DNA of 10,599 bases from an uncultured Clostridia bacterium (lineage in GTDB: Bacteria; Bacillota; Clostridia; Christensenellales; Borkfalkiaceae): assembly GCA_947587775.1 (NCBI GenBank), contig CANPYD010000027.1, positions 1 through 10,599 on the forward strand. The letters run 5' to 3'. The notes below the pieces were generated by a model. It saw only the letters and a list, made by a program, of their open reading frames with translations, was not told where the DNA came from and made no database searches. The stretch's first letter is position 1; each line of letters begins with the position of its first letter. The translations under genes were made by a program, and so were the position numbers. Positions 1-5,770 of this stretch are shown one piece after another.

Positions 1-1033
1 AAAAGCGGGTAACCGTCATGCGGTTGAGCGTGAGTGTGCCCGTCTTGTCGCAGCAGATGACGGTCGCAGAGCCGAGTGTCTCGACGGCGGGAAGGGATCG
101 TACGAGCGCCTGCCGCTTTGCCATGCGCTGGACGCCGAGCGCCATCACGACGGTCGCCGTCGCGGGAAGTCCTTCGGGAATGACCGAGATCGCGAGCGAA
201 ATTGCGGTGAGCGCCAGAGAGCGCCATGCATGCACGTCGTAGAGAAGTCCCACGCCGAACATGACAAGGGCTATGACGATCCCGACGAGGGAGAGAATCT
301 TCCCGACTTTATTGAGCTTGCGCTTGATGGGAGTGGCGAGCTCGTCCGTCTCATCGAGCATGCCCGCGATCGCGCCGACCTGCGTGCGCATGCCCGTTTC
401 GACGACGACCCCCGTCGCCGTCCCCGCGGTGCAGACTGACGACGAAAACGCCATATTCACCCTGTCCCCGAGCGGCGCGTCCTCTTTGAGGATCGAAAGA
501 GCGTCCTTTTCGACGGGAACGCTCTCCCCCGTCAGTGCGGATTCCTGCACGGCAAGGTTTGCCTCTTCCAGAAGTCTCACGTCCGCGGGAACGACGCAGC
601 CGTCCGCCAGAATGACGATATCCCCCGGGACGAGTTCTTCGGCGGGAAGGGTACACTCCTTGCCGTCCCGCAGGACGCGGGCGGTAGGAGCCGTAAGGGT
701 GGAGAGCGCGGCAAGGGCGTCCGCAGCCTTTTTCTCCTGCACGACGCCGATGACGGCATTGACGATGACGATCACGAAGATGACCGTCGCCTCCGCCCAA
801 TCGTGAAAGACGAGGGAAAGAACCGCGGCAAGGACGAGGATCAAAACCATGACGTCCATGATCTGCTCGAGGATCATTTTCCAGATGCTCTTCTTTTTGA
901 CCTGTTTCAGGGTGTTTTTCCCGAACGTTCCCTGCCGCGCCGCCGCCTCCGCGGAGGAAAGCCCCTCTTTTGCCGATGAAAGAGCGCTGAGCGTCTCTTC
1001 GGCAGACAGCGTATGCCAATGCTTTGTTTCCAT
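1..1033 (-). CDS. Cation-transporting P-type ATPase, Ca2+ (type II) class, N-terminal part
   Basis: This is an ATP-driven cation pump of the plasma membrane, most like the PMA1/SERCA-type Ca2+ exporters of Firmicutes. The first 344 residues are present and the rest lies beyond position 1. In order there is a cation-ATPase N-terminal domain (about 4-55), membrane helices M1-M2 (about 58-98), an actuator domain with TGES at 168-171, M3-M4 (about 245-300) with the type II ion-binding motif PEGLP at 286-290, and DKTGTLT at 329-335, where Asp329 is the phosphorylated residue. PEGLP in M4 and the lack of any metal-binding N-terminal domain argue against a heavy-metal (CPx) pump. The start at 1033 is supported by GGAG 6-7 nt upstream and a promoter further up. 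The ion (Ca2+, Mn2+ or another) cannot be fixed, because M5-M6 are missing. The gene is divergent from an antiporter/MgtC-like operon. Confidence 0.95.
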   Translation of the reverse strand, partial: METKHWHTLSAEETLSALSSAKEGLSSAEAAARQGTFGKNTLKQVKKKSIWKMILEQIMDVMVLILVLAAVLSLVFHDWAEATVIFVIVIVNAVIGVVQEKKAADALAALSTLTAPTARVLRDGKECTLPAEELVPGDIVILADGCVVPADVRLLEEANLAVQESALTGESVPVEKDALSILKEDAPLGDRVNMAFSSSVCTAGTATGVVVETGMRTQVGAIAGMLDETDELATPIKRKLNKVGKILSLVGIVIALVMFGVGLLYDVHAWRSLALTAISLAISVIPEGLPATATVVMALGVQRMAKRQALVRSLPAVETLGSATVICCDKTGTLTLNRMTVTRF

Positions 1034-1040
1034 GTCCGCT

Positions 1041-1113
1041 CCGAAAATTTTTCCGTTTTGATATTATTATACCACAACTACGCAGGGAAGAAAACCTTTC
1101 CCCGAAAATTTTC
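1041..1113. promoter_or_regulatory. Two CCGAAAATTTT direct repeats flanking the ATPase promoter (possible operators)
   Basis: The 11-mer CCGAAAATTTT occurs at 1041-1051 and again at 1102-1112, and the second copy contains the perfect palindrome GAAAATTTTC (1104-1113). One copy sits between the -10 box and the ATPase start codon; the other sits just upstream of the -35 position. Paired sites around a core promoter are typical of repressor operators, but no regulator is identified and the gap is AT-rich, so chance is possible. Confidence 0.3.
1066..1094 (-). promoter_or_regulatory. Putative sigma-A promoter of the P-type ATPase gene
   Basis: On the minus strand a perfect TATAAT lies at 1071-1066, preceded directly by TGG, which makes an extended -10 (TGN-TATAAT). 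The matching -35 position (1094-1089) reads TTTTCT, a weak match, as is common with extended -10 promoters. The start codon follows about 33 nt downstream. This is inferred from consensus only. Confidence 0.55.
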
Positions 1114-1215
1114 CTCCGGCGCCGCACGGCTTACAAAATCCGCCGAACACATGAAAAATTCTATCATTCTGTGAAATCTTTTTTGAAATTCATTATAATT
1201 TTTTTCAGAATGCTC

Positions 1216-1244
1216 TTGTATTTTCTTTTTTTGTTTGTTATAAT
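1216..1244 (+). promoter_or_regulatory. Putative sigma-A promoter of the antiporter/mgtC-like operon
   Basis: TTGTAT (1216-1221) is followed by a 17-nt spacer and a perfect TATAAT (1239-1244), with TGT directly before the -10 as an extended -10 element. Transcription would begin near 1251, giving a leader of about 60 nt before the start codon at 1313. A second TATAAT at 1194-1199 has no convincing -35 partner. Confidence 0.65.
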
Positions 1245-1259
1245 ACATACACATTTGCA

Positions 1260-1296
1260 CGGCTCAGCCGAATGCTTCATACAATATTGCATTCGG
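1260..1296 (+). promoter_or_regulatory. Leader hairpin and dyad upstream of the antiporter start
   Basis: CCGAATGC (1268-1275) pairs perfectly with GCATTCGG (1289-1296) across a 13-nt loop. It ends 3 nt before the GGGAG ribosome binding site (1300-1304). It partly overlaps an 11-bp dyad, CGGCTCAGCCG (1260-1270), so the two cannot both be fully used. No T-run follows, so this is not a terminator. Its place in the predicted 5' leader suggests an RNA element or a DNA operator; the function is unknown. Confidence 0.4.
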
Positions 1297-1312
1297 TCCG
1301 GGAGCACAGATC

Positions 1313-2785
1313 ATGCTGGATAAATTTTACGCACAACTCTCCGAGAATTCGACGGTGCCCGTCGTCATTATCTCGGTCGCAATCATGCTTCTTGCGGGCT
1401 TTTTGGGGACGCGGATCACAAAGCGGCTGAAACTGCCGAATGTGACCGCCTATATCCTCGTGGGCATTTTGCTGGGACCGTATTGTCTTGACCTCGTTCC
1501 CGAATACGTCTCGGAGGGTATGGACTTCATCTCGGACATCGCGCTCGCCTTCATCGCCTTCAGCGTGGGGGAATATTTCCGTTTCTCCACCCTGAAAAAG
1601 AACGGCTCGAAGGTGGTGGTGATCACCCTGTTCGAAGCGCTCGCCGCGTCCGTCCTCGTCTTCATCCTGTGCTTCTTTATCCTTCGGTTGGGAATGGCGT
1701 TTTCCATCATTCTGGCGGCGCTCGCCTCGGCGACCGCGCCCGCTTCCACGCTCATGACTATCCGCCAGACAAAGGCGCACGGCGATTTTGTGGATACCCT
1801 CTTTTCGGTCGTCGCGCTCGACGACGTCGTGGGACTGCTCGCTTACAGCGTCGCGGTCTCCATCGCGCTCGCGACGCTCGGCAACGGGTTCTCGGCGGGA
1901 GACGTGCTCTTCCCCATTCTCTGGAACGTCATGCTCGTCGCCATCGGGATCATCTTCGGGTTCCTTCTGAAATTCCTCATGGCGAAGCGCTCCACCGACA
2001 ACCGACTCATCGTCTCCATTGCGTTTCTGTTTGCCATCTGCGGCATCGGCGCTGCGGTGGACGTCTCCCCGCTCCTCGGCTGTATGGCGATGGGCACGGT
2101 CTATATCAATCTTTCGGGCGACGATAAGCTGTTCAAACAGCTCAACTATTTCAGTCCCCCCATCCTGCTCCTGTTCTTTGTGAAGTCGGGCATCGGATTC
2201 AATCTCGGGTCTCTCTGGAGCGGCGGAAGCCTCGGGAGCGTCCCCCTCATCGTCATCGGTATTCTGTATTTTGTTGTGCGGCTCGTCGGGAAGTACGGCG
2301 GCGCGTTCGCCGGCTGCGCGATCACAAAGAAAGACAAGCGGGTGCGGAATTACCTCGGCATGGCGCTCGCGCCGCAGGCGGGGGTCGCCATCGGACTTGC
2401 GGCGCTCGGCGCACGTGTTTTAGGCGGCGAAACGGGCGATATGCTCGAAACGATCGTCCTCTCCTCGAGCATCCTGTACGAACTTGTCGGCCCCGCGCTC
2501 GCAAAGCTATCGCTCTACCTTTCCTGTTCCTATGGGGAACGCGCCGAAGCGCTCGAAGCGGAGGGAGAGACCGCCTCTCCTCCCAAGCCCCCCACCCGCG
2601 AGGAGGAAGTGGAGCTTCTGAAAGAGCGGCTGCAGCTGATCCAGAAGGAGATCTCCGTCAAGGAATACGCCCGCTCTCCCGAGGAAGAGGCATTTATGGA
2701 AGCGACGGAGCCGCCTCCGCCAAGCGAAGAGGAGATCTCGACGGGCTCCGAATATAACAGACGGAAATTCATCAATAAGAGGTAA
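1313..2785 (+). CDS. CPA2-family cation:proton antiporter with charged C-terminal tail
   Basis: This is an integral membrane antiporter of 490 residues that exchanges Na+ or K+ for H+. About 12-13 hydrophobic helices fill residues 15-405. Family marks are LPNVTAYILVGILLGP (41-56), the TAPAST stretch in the fourth to fifth helix (141-146), the acidic pair Asp170-Asp171 in VALDDVVGL, and LAPQAGVAIGLA (352-363). In well-studied CPA2 members such as NapA, a double Asp at this place marks electrogenic Na+/H+ exchange, so that is favoured over KefB-type K+ efflux; this is inference. Residues 406-490 form a hydrophilic, Glu- and Pro-rich tail with a probable short coiled coil at 429-452; no nucleotide-binding RCK (KTN) domain is present. 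The start has GGGAG 8 nt upstream. The mgtC-like gene follows after 3 nt, so the two are almost certainly cotranscribed. Confidence 0.9.
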   Translation: MLDKFYAQLSENSTVPVVIISVAIMLLAGFLGTRITKRLKLPNVTAYILVGILLGPYCLDLVPEYVSEGMDFISDIALAFIAFSVGEYFRFSTLKKNGSKVVVITLFEALAASVLVFILCFFILRLGMAFSIILAALASATAPASTLMTIRQTKAHGDFVDTLFSVVALDDVVGLLAYSVAVSIALATLGNGFSAGDVLFPILWNVMLVAIGIIFGFLLKFLMAKRSTDNRLIVSIAFLFAICGIGAAVDVSPLLGCMAMGTVYINLSGDDKLFKQLNYFSPPILLLFFVKSGIGFNLGSLWSGGSLGSVPLIVIGILYFVVRLVGKYGGAFAGCAITKKDKRVRNYLGMALAPQAGVAIGLAALGARVLGGETGDMLETIVLSSSILYELVGPALAKLSLYLSCSYGERAEALEAEGETASPPKPPTREEEVELLKERLQLIQKEISVKEYARSPEEEAFMEATEPPPPSEEEISTGSEYNRRKFINKR

Positions 2786-2788
2786 GGT

Positions 2789-3505
2789 ATGCCTACGGAT
2801 TATATTGTAAAATGGCTCGGCAACTGGTCGGGCGAAGTGAATGTCGCGTCAACGGCGCTGAAAACGGCGGTCGTCATCCTTATGGCTGTCATTTTGGGCT
2901 GTGAGCGTTCCCGAAACCGCCATGCCGCGGGGCTCCGCACGTTCATCGTGCTCTCCATCGGCTCCATGTTTGCGGGGGTCGCCGATCTCTACTTCATCCA
3001 AACGTACAGCACGGGGTTCCCCTTCATGTCCGCCGCCGTGCTCATCGGGATCTCCATCATCACGGCGAATACGATCATCTATTCCTCGAAAAATCAGATC
3101 ATGGGGCTTACGACCTCTTTCGGGGTATGGACGATGTCCATCGTCTCGGCGATCCTCGGGTTCGGGCTCTATACTGCCGCCCTCATCGGCTTTGCGGCGC
3201 TCATGATCGGGCTTTTAGGATTCTCCAAACTCGAATATTATATCAAGGCGAAGTCCGATCACTTCGAGATCCATCTGGAGCTCAAATCGAGGAGCAGCCT
3301 ACAGGAGTTTATCACGGCGGCGCGGGAATTCGGGCTGAAGATCGACAATATCGAAGTCAATCCCGCCTATGCCAACTCGGGATTGAGCGTGTATACCGTG
3401 CGGTTCACCGTCGTCGATAAGGCACTCGGCAAAAAGAGCCACAGCGACATTATCGAAGCGCTCTCCGTGCTCGATTGCGTGTACTATGTGGAAAAGATCG
3501 GCTGA
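2789..3505 (+). CDS. MgtC/SapB-family membrane protein with C-terminal ACT-like domain
   Basis: This is a membrane protein of 238 residues. It shows the MgtC signature: GCER at 37-40, AGLRT at 47-51 and IGSMF at 57-61, then GLTT at 106-109 and Trp114, within about five hydrophobic helices (about 20-145). Residues 158-238 are soluble with alternating helix and strand, as expected for the ACT-like domain of longer MgtC homologues. Known MgtC proteins help cells survive low Mg2+ or acid, and some inhibit the F-type ATP synthase; they are not proven Mg2+ transporters. Oddly, the glycine-rich GFLGAG segment usual between these motifs reads ISIITAN here (88-94). The ribosome binding site AGAGG (2778-2782) lies in the end of the antiporter gene and the start is 3 nt past its stop, indicating one operon and a shared role in ion or pH balance. 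Confidence 0.88.
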   Translation: MPTDYIVKWLGNWSGEVNVASTALKTAVVILMAVILGCERSRNRHAAGLRTFIVLSIGSMFAGVADLYFIQTYSTGFPFMSAAVLIGISIITANTIIYSSKNQIMGLTTSFGVWTMSIVSAILGFGLYTAALIGFAALMIGLLGFSKLEYYIKAKSDHFEIHLELKSRSSLQEFITAAREFGLKIDNIEVNPAYANSGLSVYTVRFTVVDKALGKKSHSDIIEALSVLDCVYYVEKIG

Positions 3506-3538
3506 TTCCTGCCGATAAAAGGACAAGCTAATAGTCGC

Positions 3539-3575
3539 AAAAACCTCCCGCGGAGATCCGCGGGAGGCATTTTTT
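3539..3575. terminator. Bidirectional intrinsic terminator between the mgtC-like and collagen-like genes
   Basis: CCTCCCGCGG (3544-3553) pairs perfectly with CCGCGGGAGG (3558-3567) around an AGAT loop. TTTTTT follows at 3570-3575, and AAAAA precedes it at 3539-3543, which reads as a T-run on the minus strand. It can therefore stop both convergent genes. The collagen-like gene's stop codon (3577-3575) touches the T-run. Confidence 0.9.
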
Positions 3576-4621
3576 CAGTTCGCGAGGAAGCCCGCCGCGC
3601 GAAGGCTCGCAAGCAAAGCGTTGAGCGTGGTGCCGACTTCTTCGGGCGTAGGAGTCCCCTCCACATCGGCGACCGCCGCTGCGGGGGTGATCGTCGCGTC
3701 TGCGCCCGGTTCCCCCTGTTCGCCCTGCGGCCCTGCGGGACCCGTGGGGCCTTGCGGGATCGTGAAATCGAGCGTCACGGCTCCCTCCGTGCCCGTCTGC
3801 GTGACGGACGCCTGTGACCCGGGTTCGCCCGTCGTGGTCGTTCCAACTGTGATCGTCGCCGCCGCGCCCGTCTCACCCTGAGGGCCCGTCTCGCCCTGAG
3901 GGCCGGTTTCGCCCGTCGGACCTGTGGGACCTGTCTCGCCTGTGGGGCCCGTGGGACCTACTTCACCGGTAGGACCTGTTTCACCCGTCGGGCCCGTGGG
4001 ACCTACTTCACCCGTAGGACCTGTTTCACCTGTCGGACCTGTGGGACCTACTTCACCCGTAGGACCTGTTTCTCCTGTCGGACCTGTGGGACCTACTTCA
4101 CCCGTAGGACCTGTTTCTCCTGTCGGACCTGTGGGGCCTGCTTCACCCGTTGCACCCGTGGGACCTGTGGGGCCTGTTGCGCCTGTTGCGCTTGCGGAGC
4201 CCGCAGGACCCGTCGCACCTGTCGCGCCCGTGGGACCCGTGGGGCCTGTCGCACCCGTTGCGCCGACTGCGCCCGCAACGCCTTGGGCGCCTTGGGGGCC
4301 CTGCGGTCCCTGTACACCCTGAATGCCCTGCACGCCCTGCGGACCCGTAACGCCCGTTGCGCCCGTCGCACCCGTCGCACCGCGGGGAATGGTAAAGGTA
4401 AGCACGGCGTTCACGCCGCCCGTCGAAGTGACGGAAGCCGCCGTTCCGGGCTCACCCGTGATCGTCTGCCCCACCGTGACGGTCGCAGGACCCTGCGGAC
4501 CTGTGGGACCCGTGGGGCCGGTCGCGCCGCGGATCACAACGGGGACGCCGTTGCATCCGGAATTGTTGCCGCAGGTGCAGGGACAATTCCCGCAACTACA
4601 GCAGCGTCTGTACATATACAT
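3575..4621 (-). CDS. Collagen-like Gly-X-Thr repeat surface protein, Cys-rich N-terminus
   Basis: The 348-residue protein has a main collagen-like region at about 81-252, rich in GPT, GAT and GET triplets, with short collagen pieces at 32-45 and 291-306. Thr-rich third positions suit O-glycosylation, as in BclA-type exosporium proteins. The N-terminus has seven cysteines (7, 8, 10, 13, 15, 17, 23) and no secretion signal, which would fit assembly from inside the mother cell onto a spore or disulfide/metal cross-linking. A roughly 36-residue module with TGEPG and FTIP motifs occurs twice (46-81 and 255-291). The C-terminus (307-348) ends in NALLASLRAAG, resembling short tails of some phage fibre and collagen-like proteins from memory. 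I chose ATG 4621, not the ATG at 4669, because GGAGG lies 6 nt before it. The triplet pattern breaks at 141-146. The gene is divergent from a glycosyltransferase. Confidence 0.9.
   Translation of the reverse strand: MYMYRRCCSCGNCPCTCGNNSGCNGVPVVIRGATGPTGPTGPQGPATVTVGQTITGEPGTAASVTSTGGVNAVLTFTIPRGATGATGATGVTGPQGVQGIQGVQGPQGPQGAQGVAGAVGATGATGPTGPTGATGATGPAGSASATGATGPTGPTGATGEAGPTGPTGETGPTGEVGPTGPTGETGPTGEVGPTGPTGETGPTGEVGPTGPTGETGPTGEVGPTGPTGETGPTGPTGETGPQGETGPQGETGAAATITVGTTTTGEPGSQASVTQTGTEGAVTLDFTIPQGPTGPAGPQGEQGEPGADATITPAAAVADVEGTPTPEEVGTTLNALLASLRAAGFLAN
3966..4145 (-). repeat. 45-bp tandem repeat inside the collagen-like gene, four full units
   Basis: Units lie at 3966-4010, 4011-4055, 4056-4100 and 4101-4145, with a more diverged unit at 3921-3965. 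Each encodes 15 residues, of the form GPTGPTGETGPTGEV. Neighbouring units differ at only a few bases, mostly silent (for example TTCACC against TTCTCC). Such near-identity in DNA, not only in protein, points to recent slippage or recombination, and copy number probably varies between strains. Confidence 0.92.
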
Positions 4622-4636
4622 AGTTTTCCTCCGTTT

Positions 4637-4676
4637 CTCCCGATCGCTCGGGGAGTTGGGCGGAAACATACCGCCC
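4637..4676 (-). promoter_or_regulatory. Two tandem hairpins in the leader of the collagen-like gene
   Basis: GGGCGG and CCGCCC pair perfectly around a 7-nt loop (4658-4676). Next to it, a CTCCC/GGGAG stem with two further pairs across a bulge spans 4637-4655. Both lie in the 93-nt gap between divergent genes, 4 nt before the GGAGG of the collagen-like gene on the minus strand. Neither is followed by a T-run. They may stabilise the mRNA or bind a regulator. I found no convincing sigma-A promoter here; a sporulation-type promoter cannot be excluded. Confidence 0.4.
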
Positions 4677-4714
4677 TATTTCATCATATCCTGAAAAAAG
4701 AAAAGAGGTGACAG

Positions 4715-5755
4715 ATGCTGATATCTCTCTGTATGATCGTGCGGAATGAGGAAAAGGTTCTTGCGCGCTGTCTCGAAAGCGCCAAGGGGCTTGCCGATGA
4801 GATCGTCATCGCAGACACGGGTTCGGCGGACGGGACGGTCGGGATCGCAAGACGGTACACGGACCGCGTATTTTCCCTTCCGTGGAAGGACGATTTCTCC
4901 TATGCGCGGAATGAAGTATTTTCGCGTGCAAGGGGGGAGTATCTCCTGTGGCTCGACGCCGACGACGTTGCGGAACGTACGGACTTCTCCGCCCTGCGCG
5001 CCTTTTTGGAAGCGGAAAAGCCCGATATGGTGTATTGCCCCTATCTTTCAGGGACGCTCTCCTATGAGCGGGAGCGCTTTCTGCGGCGGGATATGGATTT
5101 CCGATTCGAAGGGCGGGTACATGAAGCGATCTCCCCGCGCGGAAGAAAGGCCCGCTATCCCTTTGTTGTGCGGCATCTCCCCGAAAGAAAGGAAAAAGGC
5201 AGAAGAAATCTCGATATCTATCTCAAATGGGCGGAAGAGGAGCCCCTCTCCCCGCGGGATCTCTTCTACTATGGCAGAGAGCTCTTCTATCACCGTCTCT
5301 ATACGGAAGCCGCCGCCGTCCTCGGGAAGATGCTCGACGGAGAAGGTTGGTATGTCAATAAGATCGCCGCGTGCGAGACCCTCTCCCGATGCTATGAAGG
5401 CATGAACAGGGAGACCGAAGCCCTGCAAGCGCTGCTGAGAAGTTTTCTGTACGGAGAGCCCCGCGCCTTTGTGCTCTGCCGCATCGGGGAACTGTTTATG
5501 AAACGGGGACAATATGCGCAAGCGGCCTTTTGGTATGAAACCGCCCTTTCGTGCAAAGATCACGCTGCCGAGGGAGACTTCGAAGAGCCAGCATGCCGCA
5601 ATCTTACTCCCTGTTTACAGCTCGTCGTCTGTTATTGGCGGCTCGGCGACAGGGAATCGGCGAAAAAATATCATGAAAAAGCGGAGGCTCTCGCCCCCGC
5701 GCATCCGTCTGTTCTGTTCAATCAAAAATTTTTCTCAAATCGGCCTGCTCCTTAA
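4715..5755 (+). CDS. Family 2 glycosyltransferase with TPR-like C-terminal region
   Basis: The protein has 346 residues. Residues 1-150 form a GT-A fold of family 2: the opening MLISLCMIVRNEE, the nucleotide-sugar segment IADTGSADGT (32-41), the metal-binding Asp81-Ala-Asp83 in LWLDADD, and the FEGRVHE motif at 131-137. Residues 155-346 are helical with repeated Tyr/Ala/Leu spacing (FYYGRELFYHRLYTEAA, then FMKRGQYAQAAFWYE), as in tetratricopeptide repeats. This layout is shared with protein glycosyltransferases such as SunS and those near BclA-type genes. It has no membrane helix, so it acts in the cytosol on a nucleotide sugar. AGAGG lies 6 nt before the start. Its head-to-head position with the collagen-like gene suggests that protein is the substrate; this is inference. 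The 3' end is 15 nt from the convergent guaA stop, and I see no terminator between. Confidence 0.9.
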   Translation: MLISLCMIVRNEEKVLARCLESAKGLADEIVIADTGSADGTVGIARRYTDRVFSLPWKDDFSYARNEVFSRARGEYLLWLDADDVAERTDFSALRAFLEAEKPDMVYCPYLSGTLSYERERFLRRDMDFRFEGRVHEAISPRGRKARYPFVVRHLPERKEKGRRNLDIYLKWAEEEPLSPRDLFYYGRELFYHRLYTEAAAVLGKMLDGEGWYVNKIAACETLSRCYEGMNRETEALQALLRSFLYGEPRAFVLCRIGELFMKRGQYAQAAFWYETALSCKDHAAEGDFEEPACRNLTPCLQLVVCYWRLGDRESAKKYHEKAEALAPAHPSVLFNQKFFSNRPAP

Positions 5756-5770
5756 AACTTTTGCCCCTCT

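Noticed and set aside
351..1127. A 258-codon open frame on the minus strand across the P-type ATPase region
   Set aside because: It is a shifted frame of the ATPase gene. Its product is Arg/Gly-rich with no motif, while the true frame shows TGES, PEGLP and DKTGTLT.
3966..4145. Possible CRISPR array from regular repeats
   Set aside because: The 45-bp units are contiguous with no unique spacers and are in frame within a collagen-like gene.
3924..4322. A Gly-Pro-Val repeat protein on the plus strand
   Set aside because: It is the mirror of the collagen-like gene: the repeated codons make a repetitive antisense frame. Terminator, ribosome binding site and Cys-rich N-terminus all support the minus strand.
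4622..4669. Collagen-like gene starting at ATG 4669 with 16 more residues
   Set aside because: The extra residues would cover the leader hairpin and the GGAGG, which sits at the right distance for ATG 4621; no ribosome binding site precedes 4669.
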